Source: Acidimicrobiales bacterium (lineage in GTDB: Bacteria; Actinomycetota; Acidimicrobiia; Acidimicrobiales; SHLQ01). From it: a DNA stretch of 50,547 bases. Positions 9,045-17,354 of this stretch are shown piece by piece. Within the stretch, counting starts at the first letter, position 1; each line of letters starts with the position of its first letter. The notes beneath the pieces were generated by a model. It was not told the origin of the DNA and did not search any database. It was given only the letters and a program-made list of their open reading frames with translations. The stretch is taken from NCBI GenBank assembly GCA_004282895.1, contig SHLQ01000004.1, forward strand, positions 1-50,547, given 5' to 3'. The translations under genes were made by a program, and so were the position numbers.

Positions 9045-10268
9045 GTGAAGATTCAGGTCCTGTGTCCGCATTTTGAGCCGGACAGTGCGCCCACGGGTGA
9101 GTTCATGACCGCGATCGTCGAGAACCTCGGGGCCATGGGCCATGAGCTGCACGTGATCACCGCACTGCCCTGGTACCGGGAGCATGCGATCGAGGAGGGG
9201 TGGTCCCATCGCCTTGTGCAGAGTGAGGACCGGCCCTGGGGTCGGATCTCCCGGGTGCATCCGTTTCCCACGGACAAGACCAACATCGCGGCCCGCGCCA
9301 TGGCGTTTGCCGGGTTCACGACCGCAGGCCTCGTCACGGCAGTGTCATCTCGATTCGACGCCGACATCGTCTTCGCCATGTCGCCGCCGATGACCCTGGG
9401 CGTTGCGGCGTGGGTCGCGGCAAAACGTCGAGGGGTGCCGTTTGTGTTCAACATTCAGGACGTGTTCCCGGACGTCGCCATCGAAACCGGAACCATCACC
9501 TCACCCCGAGTCATCTCCGCCGCGAAGAAGCTCGAGGCTTTCGTCTACGACAAGGCCGATGTTGTGACCGTGCTGAGCGAAGAGATGGACCGCAACGTCA
9601 TCGGCAAGACCGACACCCCGACAGAGATCATTCCGAACTTCGTCGACATCGAGACGTTTGCGCCAACCCCGCTCGAGAACTCGTACCGCGAGGAGTTCGG
9701 ACTGGTCGGAAAACGAGTCGTGATGTACTGCGGCAACGTGGGTTTCTCCCAATCGATCGAATTGTTGGCCGAAGCGGCGCGCGAGATGCCCGACCTCGAA
9801 GACGTCATGTTTGTGGTGAACGGCGGCGGGTCATCGATCGAAGAGGTGCGCCGTCGGTCGAAAGGCCTGAAGAACTTCAAGATCATTCCGTATCAGCCCG
9901 TCGAGCGCGTACCCGAAGTTCTCGCCGCAGCCGATGTCCACGTCATCCCGCTGCGAAAGGGATTGGCCTGGTCGAGTGTTCCATCGAAGCTGTACAAGAT
10001 TCTGGCGGTGAAGCGTCCGGTCATCGCCAGCGTCGATGAGGGGACCGAAGTCGGCAACGTCGTGGTGGAGGCCGCGGCCGGCCGATCCGTCCCGCCCGAT
10101 GTTGTTGAACCAATGGTGGAGGCGTTGCGAGAGCTCCTCGATTCGGCCGATCTTCGGGTAGCCATGGGTGAACGAGGCCGGGACTGGGTCGAACAGTGGG
10201 TGACCCCACGTCGAGCCGCAGAGCGGTATGAGGCGTTGTTCACACGACTCACCGCCGAGGTGCCCTAG
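9045..10268 (+). CDS. WcaI-like GT4 glycosyltransferase
   Basis: 407-residue GT-B enzyme with GTG start nine bases after the previous gene. The N-terminus (PHFEPDSAPTGEF, HVITALPWYR) and FNIQDVFPDVAIETG resemble the WcaI-type fucosyl/mannosyltransferase group of colanic-acid clusters. The C-terminal donor site reads SSVPSKLYKILAVKRPVIA; the EGFGLP-type EX7E stretch of the two neighbouring GT4 enzymes is replaced, which is usual in this subgroup. It closes the run ugd, uxs, GT4, GT4, GT4 and probably belongs to the same glycan pathway. Confidence 0.85.
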   Translation: MKIQVLCPHFEPDSAPTGEFMTAIVENLGAMGHELHVITALPWYREHAIEEGWSHRLVQSEDRPWGRISRVHPFPTDKTNIAARAMAFAGFTTAGLVTAVSSRFDADIVFAMSPPMTLGVAAWVAAKRRGVPFVFNIQDVFPDVAIETGTITSPRVISAAKKLEAFVYDKADVVTVLSEEMDRNVIGKTDTPTEIIPNFVDIETFAPTPLENSYREEFGLVGKRVVMYCGNVGFSQSIELLAEAAREMPDLEDVMFVVNGGGSSIEEVRRRSKGLKNFKIIPYQPVERVPEVLAAADVHVIPLRKGLAWSSVPSKLYKILAVKRPVIASVDEGTEVGNVVVEAAAGRSVPPDVVEPMVEALRELLDSADLRVAMGERGRDWVEQWVTPRRAAERYEALFTRLTAEVP

Positions 10269-10301
10269 GAGACGCACCGAAACTCTGTAGCATGTCTCCC
10301 C

Positions 10302-11129
10302 GTGGCCAAAGAGTCGAAGAGCAGTAGTCAATCAGAATCGTCCAAGAAGGTTGCGTCCGCCGCGAAGGCCGGGCAGGGCTCGGCGGCGTCGGTTGGCAAG
10401 GAACAACGTGACCTCGGCTTTCCGCTGGCATTGGCCGCCGTCATCATTCTTGGTGTTGCCCTTGTGGTCTTCGCCCGAGCCAATCGAGACACGTCGGCGC
10501 TGAGCCCCTCGTTCGGCGATCACTGGCATACGGCGTACGGCATCTACGACTGCACGATCGACGGTTTCCAGCCCAATCTCGACGACCCGCAGACACCGAA
10601 CTCGGGCATCCACACCCATGGCGACGGCGTGATGCACATCCACCCGCAGGGCTCGGACGCAACCGGCCGCAATGCGCAGCTCATTCGCTTCCTCGACGCA
10701 ACGCGAACCGAGATCAACGATGACACCGAGATGACGTTCCCGGACCGACCGACACTGACCGAAGAGGGTGTCAACTGTGACGGTCAGGACGTCGTGTTGC
10801 AGGTCGTGCGATTCCCACCTGGCGGCGACACACCATCAGAGATCGTCACCGAAAACCTCACTGACTTCCGATTCCTGGAGGACGGTGAACGGGTCGTGAT
10901 CGCTCTGGCACCCTTCGGCGCCGACATTCCCCTGCCGCCACAGGATGCGCTCGATGCCGCGGGGGGCGCGTCACCGGACGTTCTCGACACGTCAACGCTG
11001 ACCGTTGACGAAGACGGAAACCTGGTCGACGTCGACGGAAACATCGTCATCTCGGTTGATGACATCACCGGCTCGGAAACGGGTGCCGACGTCGGTACCG
11101 AAGAGTCGGACACCGAAGAAGACGGCTGA
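10302..11129 (+). CDS. Membrane-anchored actinobacterial protein with HTHGDGVMHIHP motif
   Basis: Not assigned to a named enzyme. A polar Ser/Lys-rich cytosolic N-terminus (residues 1-40) is followed by one membrane helix (about 41-58). The external domain (about 65-200) contains HWHTAYGIYDC and HTHGDGVMHIHP, a cluster of at least six histidines that could bind metal. The C-terminus is acidic (Asp/Glu/Thr-rich). I recall similar HWH..YGIY proteins across Actinobacteria without a defined role. Start is GTG, 33 bases after the WcaI-like gene. It converges on the nucleotidyltransferase gene with only 14 bases between them. A metal-binding or envelope-sensing role is speculation. Confidence 0.75.
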   Translation: MAKESKSSSQSESSKKVASAAKAGQGSAASVGKEQRDLGFPLALAAVIILGVALVVFARANRDTSALSPSFGDHWHTAYGIYDCTIDGFQPNLDDPQTPNSGIHTHGDGVMHIHPQGSDATGRNAQLIRFLDATRTEINDDTEMTFPDRPTLTEEGVNCDGQDVVLQVVRFPPGGDTPSEIVTENLTDFRFLEDGERVVIALAPFGADIPLPPQDALDAAGGASPDVLDTSTLTVDEDGNLVDVDGNIVISVDDITGSETGADVGTEESDTEEDG

Positions 11130-11143
11130 GCCCGACTGAGGGT

Positions 11144-11620
11144 TCAGGTCGTCGCGCTGGGCGGCGCGCTCATCTCATCCTCGAGGCCGAGTTCGACATT
11201 GATACGACTGGAGGAGTCAGCCTTCTCCGTGCCGCCCATGTCGAAGACCATGTCGATGCCGAACCGTTCGCACACCGCAGATTCGGGTACGACCTCACCC
11301 GTGCTGCGATCGCCGCCGTTCGCAAACACCAAGTGGTGATCGGGGAACTCACCGGCAATTTTCTCGAGCGACGCGGACACGGTGCGGTCCTCGTCGATGG
11401 CGATGAACGCGTGATCCACGATTCGCATCGCGTTGACGATGCGCAGTCGATCCGACTCGTCGACGATTACCTTGCCCTTCTTCATCTCTTGCTGCGCGTT
11501 GTTGTTCACGATCACAATCAACGTGTCGCCGCGGGTGGCCGCATCTTCCATCATGTCCAGATGGCCGGCGTGGAGTGGGCTGAAGTATCCACTGACGATG
11601 ACTCCGGTCGGTTTCGTCAT
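11144..11620 (-). CDS. Cytidylyltransferase-like (HxGH) nucleotidyltransferase
   Basis: 158-residue protein of the CTP-transferase-like fold. The first strand and loop read VSGYFSPLHAGHLDM with the HAGH nucleotide-binding signature, followed by NNNAQQ and FANGGDR. Relatives include glycerol-3-phosphate cytidylyltransferase, heptose-1-phosphate adenylyltransferase and archaeal-type FAD synthetase, so it should join a nucleotide to a small phosphorylated substrate. It is the last gene of the SDR-cofD-cofE operon, 19 bases after cofE with an AAAGG-type ribosome-binding site. It is not CofC, whose fold and motifs differ. The substrate is unknown; sugar-phosphate activation fits the surroundings. 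Confidence 0.82.
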   Translation of the reverse strand: MTKPTGVIVSGYFSPLHAGHLDMMEDAATRGDTLIVIVNNNAQQEMKKGKVIVDESDRLRIVNAMRIVDHAFIAIDEDRTVSASLEKIAGEFPDHHLVFANGGDRSTGEVVPESAVCERFGIDMVFDMGGTEKADSSSRINVELGLEDEMSAPPSATT

Positions 11621-11639
11621 GGTTGTGCCTTTCGAGGGT

Positions 11640-12359
11640 CTATCTGAACAGATCGTCGGCCGGGGAGCGGACGATGTCGTCCTTCACGCTGCCCGTGCGA
11701 AACCAATCGGCCGGAATGCCGCGAACTACAGCTGCGGGCAGACCCGTGCTCTTCCCCATGACAAGCTCCGCGGCCGCCGCGATCTCGTCGACAACGGCAA
11801 CTTCGGTCACCATGAGTTCACGGCCGAGCGAGTCTTCGGTGCCACGCAGGTCCAGGATTGGTCCGATCCCGGCGGAGCCGATCGCGACGTCGGTGACACC
11901 ACGTCTCCATGGTCGGCCGAAGGTGTCGGAGATGATCACGCCGATCTCGATCCCTTGTTGGGCGCGTACCACGTCACGGATCCGTCGGGCCGACCGGTCG
12001 GAGTCGACGGGTAGGAGAGCCGCCTGACCGCGCTCGACATTCGACAGATCGATACCCGCGTTGGCGCAGACGAAGCCGTGGGCGGTTTCGCTGATGATGA
12101 GCTCGCCGCGTCGCCGAAGAATTCGCACCGACTCCTGCTCCACGATGGCCTTGTGGGCCAGGGGATCGGATGGATCAATGGCGACCAGTTGCCCCTCGGC
12201 CTTGCTGACGACCTTCTGTGTGACCACGAGTACGTCGTGAGGCAGATAGATCGTCGATGAGGCCAACATGGCCGCAAGGTCGTCTCCGGGTTGGATCTCC
12301 GGGATGTCGGGGATCGCGAAGATGTTCAGTCCCGTTGGTGTCTGCTCGTCGATGGTCAA
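11640..12359 (-). CDS. cofE: Coenzyme F420:L-glutamate ligase
   Basis: Adds gamma-linked glutamates to F420-0 using GTP. The signature VVTQKVVSKAEG is present near the N-terminus, with ESVRILRRRGELIISET and ISDTFGRPWRRGVTDVAIG, which contain metal- and nucleotide-binding residues. I start at TTG 12359, giving 239 residues, because this codon overlaps the cofD stop as TTGA and the encoded protein then begins where CofE proteins do. The longer ATG ORF would read 37 codons inside cofD. It corresponds to the N-terminal domain of mycobacterial FbiB only; the C-terminal nitroreductase-like domain is absent, as in archaeal CofE. Confidence 0.9.
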   Translation of the reverse strand: MTIDEQTPTGLNIFAIPDIPEIQPGDDLAAMLASSTIYLPHDVLVVTQKVVSKAEGQLVAIDPSDPLAHKAIVEQESVRILRRRGELIISETAHGFVCANAGIDLSNVERGQAALLPVDSDRSARRIRDVVRAQQGIEIGVIISDTFGRPWRRGVTDVAIGSAGIGPILDLRGTEDSLGRELMVTEVAVVDEIAAAAELVMGKSTGLPAAVVRGIPADWFRTGSVKDDIVRSPADDLFR

Positions 12360-13327
12360 GACTGGCTCCCGGTACGGACGCCCAACGCAGCTGCGCTGAG
12401 GCAGGCTCGGGCAAGGGCGGCGGATGCCGCCGGCGAACTCATGATCGTGTTTGTGACGAGTGGAGTGCAACCGGCGACGGCGACCTCGGCCGCACTACCG
12501 GCGTCCTGATCGTCAATCACGAGCACATCGACCAGATCACGAAACATCGTCGCCACCCCCACGGCATCGGGTCGGTGTCCGAGCTCGCTCATCATCGCTG
12601 CGGCCGGTCCCTTCAGAGCGGCACCACCAACAAGAGGCGACACGGCGACCACTGGGGCGGCGATCTGGGCGAGTGCATCACGTATGCCCGGAATGGCAAG
12701 GACCGGCTTGATCGAAACAATCGGGTTGGAGGGTGCAAGCACGATGACGTCTGCCGACTCCAAGGCGCTGCGGACTTCAGGGGATGGTTGCGCGGACTCA
12801 ACACCATCGAATCGGACCGCCGAGATCGGGACCGCGTGTTGTTTGCCAACGAAGTAGCGCTGGAAGCTGATCTCCTCGCCGGAGTCGGCCAGCGTTACAT
12901 ACGTGGCGACGGGGTCATCGCTGACGGGCAGAATTCGGACGCCAACGTCCCACGCCTTGGTGATCTCGATCGTGACCTCGGTCAGGGAGGCACCCTCGGA
13001 CAGTCGCTGGGTGCGGTGCAAGTGGGTGCCGAGGTCGTTGTCGCCAAGACTGAACCAGTCGCCGTCGCCATATCGAGCGAGGGCCTGCATCGCCGTCCAG
13101 GTCTCATCGACGAGACCCCACCCCCGTTCCGGGTCGATGGCGTCGGCGAGGGTGTAGGTCACCGTGTCGAGATCGGGGCTGACGTGGAGACCGTGAAGCG
13201 TGAAGTCATCCGCGATGTTCACGATCGCGGTGATGTGATGGTGGGGGAGGAGTTGCACCAAACCCCGCAGGAATCGCGCCGCGCCGACCCCGCCGCAGAG
13301 CACCACAACGTGGGGATGCTCAGCCAT
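12356..13327 (-). CDS. cofD: 2-phospho-L-lactate/enolpyruvyl transferase (F420 biosynthesis)
   Basis: CofD/FbiA transfers the phospho-lactyl or phosphoenolpyruvyl group from its GMP- or GDP-activated form to the deazaflavin Fo. The N-terminus VVVLCGGVGAARFLRGL is the nucleotide-binding glycine-rich loop; NIADDFTLHGLHVSPDLDTV and APSNPIVSIKPVLAIPG are conserved family stretches. I start at ATG 13327 (323 residues), which places the loop at residue 9. The start overlaps the end of the SDR gene by 8 bases, and the stop overlaps the cofE start. Fo synthase and CofC/FbiD are not in the window, so the pathway is completed elsewhere. Confidence 0.92.
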   Translation of the reverse strand: MAEHPHVVVLCGGVGAARFLRGLVQLLPHHHITAIVNIADDFTLHGLHVSPDLDTVTYTLADAIDPERGWGLVDETWTAMQALARYGDGDWFSLGDNDLGTHLHRTQRLSEGASLTEVTIEITKAWDVGVRILPVSDDPVATYVTLADSGEEISFQRYFVGKQHAVPISAVRFDGVESAQPSPEVRSALESADVIVLAPSNPIVSIKPVLAIPGIRDALAQIAAPVVAVSPLVGGAALKGPAAAMMSELGHRPDAVGVATMFRDLVDVLVIDDQDAGSAAEVAVAGCTPLVTNTIMSSPAASAALARACLSAAALGVRTGSQS

Positions 13328-14225
13328 GCAACCGCGTGCGGGCATCGTCGAGGATGTCACCGAGGGACGTCGCGAAATCGATCTCCGGAGCCCAGCTGGT
13401 GTCGTTGCGCAACTTCGTGGAGTCGCCACACATGACCGGGATGTCGACGTCGCGCTGGAGCTCCTCATCGGGGACGAGTGTGATCGGGTGGCGTGCGTGG
13501 GCGAGCAAACCGTCGGCGAGTTCGGCTATCGATCGGTCGACGCCCGTGCAGACGTTGTACACGTCACCAGCGGTGCCCCGTTCGGCCACAAGGCGATAGG
13601 CGCGGACGATGTCTCGAACGTCGGTGAAGTCGCGTCGGGGTGAGAGATTGCCAACGGCGATCTCGGTGCCTCCGGATGCTTCGGCCTGGGCAATCCGACC
13701 AGCCAACCCCGCAGCCACGAACTGGTCGCTCTGGCCGGGCCCGATGTGGTTGAAGGCGCGGAGGCGAATCACGTCCTGGTCATACCCGAGGTGGGCCTGC
13801 AAGGCCACGGCGTCGGCTGCGACTTTGCTGGCGGCATACGGCGAAACCGGACGCAACGAAGCGAATTCATCGATCGGGAGTTGGTCGGGTGTGACCTTGC
13901 CGTACACCTCGGCGCTCGTAATCACGATCACGCGACTCACGCCCGCTCCGCGAGAGGCGTCGATGACGTTCTGTGTGCCTTCGACGTTCACTCGCAGCGT
14001 GCCGATCGGATCCGCCCAGGACGTAGGGACGTGTGACTGCGCGGCCAGGTGGTACACGACGTCGGCCTTGGCCTCCGCCCAGAAGCGAATCAGGGCCTCC
14101 CGGTCGGTGATGTCGGGGCCACCAACCGTTCGGTCGGTCGGCACAACCGTGTCACCCTGAGCCTCGAGATGTCGTCGTAGTGTCTGGCCGACGAAACCGG
14201 CGCTACCGGTAATCAGCGCCTTCAT
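13320..14225 (-). CDS. NAD-dependent sugar epimerase/reductase (GDP-4-keto-6-deoxymannose reductase-like)
   Basis: Extended SDR protein of 301 residues from ATG 14225, where AGGA is correctly spaced. It shows ITGSAGFVGQTLRRHL for dinucleotide binding, YHLAAQSHVPTSW, TSAEVYGK, and YAASK with the catalytic Tyr and Lys. RAFNHIGPGQSDQFV resembles GDP-6-deoxy-4-keto-mannose reductases (Rmd) and GDP-mannose 4,6-dehydratases. It leads the operon to cofD, cofE and the nucleotidyltransferase. The likely role is production of a deoxyhexose donor for surface glycans; the exact activity is not determined. Confidence 0.85.
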   Translation of the reverse strand: MKALITGSAGFVGQTLRRHLEAQGDTVVPTDRTVGGPDITDREALIRFWAEAKADVVYHLAAQSHVPTSWADPIGTLRVNVEGTQNVIDASRGAGVSRVIVITSAEVYGKVTPDQLPIDEFASLRPVSPYAASKVAADAVALQAHLGYDQDVIRLRAFNHIGPGQSDQFVAAGLAGRIAQAEASGGTEIAVGNLSPRRDFTDVRDIVRAYRLVAERGTAGDVYNVCTGVDRSIAELADGLLAHARHPITLVPDEELQRDVDIPVMCGDSTKLRNDTSWAPEIDFATSLGDILDDARTRLHG

Positions 14226-14288
14226 CGCAAAATCCTGCGCCGGGGGTGCTCGTAGGTGCCTCTCACTACCCGGTAGCGTAGCGGCGCT
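14226..14288. promoter_or_regulatory. Divergent intergenic region, SDR/cofD operon versus giant GT2 gene
   Basis: Only 63 bases separate the divergent starts, so the promoters of both operons must lie here or inside the genes. AGGA upstream of 14225 serves the SDR gene; the plus-strand gene starts at GTG 14289 with no strong Shine-Dalgarno sequence. I cannot call -35/-10 boxes with confidence. Confidence 0.4.
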
Positions 14289-17200
14289 GTGCAACCGGCC
14301 TCCGATTCACCAGAACAAGCGCTCTCCGACCTTCCTCGGGTTCGCATTGTCCTGCCCGTGCACGAGCCAAGTCCGCTTTTCGACGAGACCATTCAGAGCA
14401 TCCAGGATCAGGATTATCCGCATCTGGCGCTCACGATCGTGCACGAAACCGCCGCCGCCGGCCCGCTGGCTCGCCATGTCGAGGCGTACCCCAACATCGA
14501 CGTGGCCAGGGTGCCCGACGGACTCGGTTTCGGTGCGCGGCTGAACCTGGCGATCGCCGACATCGACGAGCCGTTGCTCATCATCTGCCACGACGACATT
14601 GCGTTCTCTCCCGACACCGTCTCGACGCTCGTACGCGAGTTCATGCGACGCGGCGACGAAGCCACGTTGGTGGCGCCGAAGCTGCTGGATTGGTCCGATC
14701 CCGTCAAGCTGGCGCCGGCGGGGTTCGATGCGGACCGTTTCGGCGAGACGGCCGCGATGGTGCGCGGCGGAGATCTGGATCAAGGCCAGCAGGAACGCGT
14801 CTCCGATGTCTTTGGCGTATCGACGGCCTGTGTGCTCCTGGCTCGGTCCTTCCTCGACACGCTCGGCGGTTTCGATGAAGCGATCGATTGGCACGGGGAG
14901 GCCCATGACCTCTCGTTGCGAGCTCGGTTGTGCGGGGGCAAGGTCATCCTCGCTTCCGCGGCCTCGGCCCGCCACCGCGGTGATTTCGAGCAGCGGGGCG
15001 GGGCAAGCACCGACCTTCGTCGCCGTCGCCATCAGATGCGATCCGTGCTCGGGTCGGCTCCGCCGGCCTCGGCGCGGGTGTCGCTCGTGGGGTTCATCGG
15101 GCTGCACATCATCGAGTTCGTCGTGGCGGTCGCTCGACTCGACCTGGTCGAAGTTCGTTCGATTCCCGCCGCGTGGTTGTGGAATATCGGCCATGTGCGA
15201 TCTCTGATTCAGCGTCGACAGCAGATCTCGCGCCATGTCGAGCTGGATGGCGCTGAGCTGCGCAAACTCCGGCGTCGAGGTTCCATTCGGCTGAGCGAAA
15301 GCGCGGATCGGCGCGTGCAGGAACGCGAGGAAGCCGCGGACCGAGGCGAGAGCTCGTTGACGGTGGTGCGTGGTCTGGGCGCGGTCGCGATCGGATCCAT
15401 CCTGTTGTTTGGGGCCCGGCACCTGCTCACCCGATCGATTCCCGTGGTTGGGGAGTTCCGGGCCGTCCCCGACGATTGGGGGACGTTGTCCGCGGACTGG
15501 TGGAGCGGCTGGCGTCCGTGGGGGATGGGTGTCGAAGCGTGGGCGCCCTTCGCTCATCCGTTGCTCGACGTCGGCGGATTCCTCACATTTGGTTCGGCCG
15601 GGCTACTTCGGATGTTGTTGATCGTGTTGCCGCTGCCGATTGGGGTTATCGGCGCATGGAGGTTGTTTGAGCGCACCGAGTCGCCTCGTGCGCCGGTGGT
15701 TGCGGCTGCCTTGTACGCAGCGTCACCCGTGCCGTACAACGCCCTCGCCACCGGCAGCATGCAGGCGATGCTGCTGTACGCGTCCGCGCCCTGGTTGCTC
15801 AGCCATCTCGTGCGGATTCCGAAACTGACGGTGTTCGGATCAAGCCGATCGCGCCGGGCGAGTGTGGTCGGCCTGGTGACACTCCTGGCGGTCGTTGGCG
15901 CGTTCGTTCCCATCGTGTTTGTCGTGTTCGGTCTGGTTGTCGTCGGACTCATCGCGGGCTCGTTTCTTGCCGGGGACATGCGAGGAATGGCGACCCTGCT
16001 GGGGGTGTCTGCGGTCGCCGCCGCGATCGGCGCGGCGCTCAACGCCCCGTATCTGTGGTCGCTTCGGCACTGGTCCCAGGTCGGCGCCGGTATCGATGGC
16101 GCCGGGCTCGATTTCACGCTGCCGGAGCTGCTGACGTCAGCGACCGGTCCGGTTGGGTCGGTGACACTCGGCGCTGCCGTATTCGCGCCCGCCTTGTTCC
16201 CACTCCTCTCTGGCCACGGGCAGCGATTCACCTGGGCGTTGCGGGTCTGGGGTGTCGTGCTTGCGTTCTGGGCCGTGGCCTGGGCTGGCTCACAGGGATG
16301 GCTCGACATCGGATTGCCGGCGGCGGAAGTCCTGCTCGTGCCGGTCGCGCTGGGTCTGGCGATGCTCGGCGGGCTGTCGGTGATGGTCTACGACCACGAT
16401 CTCCGGGACGCGACCGCGCGCCAGTTGGTTCCTGCGGTTCTGGCAACACTCGGGTTCGGCATCGCGCTGCTCCCGTTGCTCGATGGCAGCTTCACCGGCC
16501 GCTGGGAGCTCCCTCGCGTCGATCTGGCCACATCGCTCGGCGCGGTCGAACGTCCGGCCGAGGAAGGCTCCTACCGCGTGGTGTGGATTGGTGATCCGCA
16601 TGTTCTCGGTGCGTCCGGGATTCCGACGTCGTCGAATCTGGCCTGGACGTCGTCCCTCGACGGTTCGCAGGACATTCGCGCGGCCTGGGGTGGGGAGTCG
16701 GGCCTCGCCACGGAGTTGCTCGGCGAGGCGATTGGCGCGGGCATTGATGGCAGAACGTCGCGGCTTGGGCGGGAGTTGTCTCGCTTCGGCGTCCGTTATC
16801 TCGTCATCCTCGACCGCCAAGTGCCGTTGCCCGAACCGGGGCGGGCCGAACTCGCCAGCTCGGTTCAGGCCGATGGCTTCGCTGCGCAACTGGATCTGGT
16901 GCGCAGTGGTGTGGTCAATCCTGCGGTCGTCGTATACGAGAACACGGCCTGGGCGCCCCTGAACAGTGCCGTCTCCCCGGCCGCGCTCGAGACGTTGCGC
17001 GTCGACGATGCCGCTCCTGCCGTGGTTTTCCGGACCTCCCACGACGAGTGGACGGGCCAGGTGCGCGCCGGGCGCAGTGTCTATTCGGCGCTCGAACCGT
17101 CGTCGCGCTGGTCGCTGACGATTGACGATCAGGTGCGGCCTCGGGTTGACGTTGGCCCTGTGGGCATGGCGTTCGACGGCTTGACGGACAGCGAAGTAAC

Positions 17201-17354
17201 GGCAGCGTCGCTCGTCTACGAGACGAACGACATACATCGACTCGTGCTCGGCGCCCAGACCTTCGCCTGGCTGGCAATGGCGTTTCTGCGACGCTGGATT
17301 GTTGGACGCGAGCGCCGCTTGAACCGCGCTGCTGAGCGATCGGTGCGCGCATGA
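14289..17354 (+). CDS. Giant GT2 glycosyltransferase fused to a polytopic membrane domain
   Basis: 1021 residues. The N-terminal GT-A domain (about residues 15-270) has VRIVLPVHEPS, IICHDDIAFSPD in the metal-site position and GGFDEAIDWHGEAHDLSLR. A charged, probably helical linker follows (about 300-355). About ten hydrophobic segments (365-740) come next, then a C-terminal region (about 760-990) probably outside the membrane, and a final helix with a basic tail. Actinobacteria commonly have such a GT2-membrane gene followed by DUF5719, as here. GTG start. It overlaps the next gene by four bases (ATGA). It is likely involved in assembling a lipid-linked or surface glycan; substrate unknown. 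Confidence 0.83.
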   Translation: MQPASDSPEQALSDLPRVRIVLPVHEPSPLFDETIQSIQDQDYPHLALTIVHETAAAGPLARHVEAYPNIDVARVPDGLGFGARLNLAIADIDEPLLIICHDDIAFSPDTVSTLVREFMRRGDEATLVAPKLLDWSDPVKLAPAGFDADRFGETAAMVRGGDLDQGQQERVSDVFGVSTACVLLARSFLDTLGGFDEAIDWHGEAHDLSLRARLCGGKVILASAASARHRGDFEQRGGASTDLRRRRHQMRSVLGSAPPASARVSLVGFIGLHIIEFVVAVARLDLVEVRSIPAAWLWNIGHVRSLIQRRQQISRHVELDGAELRKLRRRGSIRLSESADRRVQEREEAADRGESSLTVVRGLGAVAIGSILLFGARHLLTRSIPVVGEFRAVPDDWGTLSADWWSGWRPWGMGVEAWAPFAHPLLDVGGFLTFGSAGLLRMLLIVLPLPIGVIGAWRLFERTESPRAPVVAAALYAASPVPYNALATGSMQAMLLYASAPWLLSHLVRIPKLTVFGSSRSRRASVVGLVTLLAVVGAFVPIVFVVFGLVVVGLIAGSFLAGDMRGMATLLGVSAVAAAIGAALNAPYLWSLRHWSQVGAGIDGAGLDFTLPELLTSATGPVGSVTLGAAVFAPALFPLLSGHGQRFTWALRVWGVVLAFWAVAWAGSQGWLDIGLPAAEVLLVPVALGLAMLGGLSVMVYDHDLRDATARQLVPAVLATLGFGIALLPLLDGSFTGRWELPRVDLATSLGAVERPAEEGSYRVVWIGDPHVLGASGIPTSSNLAWTSSLDGSQDIRAAWGGESGLATELLGEAIGAGIDGRTSRLGRELSRFGVRYLVILDRQVPLPEPGRAELASSVQADGFAAQLDLVRSGVVNPAVVVYENTAWAPLNSAVSPAALETLRVDDAAPAVVFRTSHDEWTGQVRAGRSVYSALEPSSRWSLTIDDQVRPRVDVGPVGMAFDGLTDSEVTAASLVYETNDIHRLVLGAQTFAWLAMAFLRRWIVGRERRLNRAAERSVRA

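Noticed and set aside
11144-11620. Assignment of the nucleotidyltransferase as CofC/FbiD
   Set aside because: It has the HAGH motif of the cytidylyltransferase-like fold, not the glycine-rich MobA-like motif of CofC.
14307-15557. 416-codon minus-strand ORF opposite the giant GT2
   Set aside because: Antisense to the GT2 catalytic domain; the composition is typical of a shadow frame.
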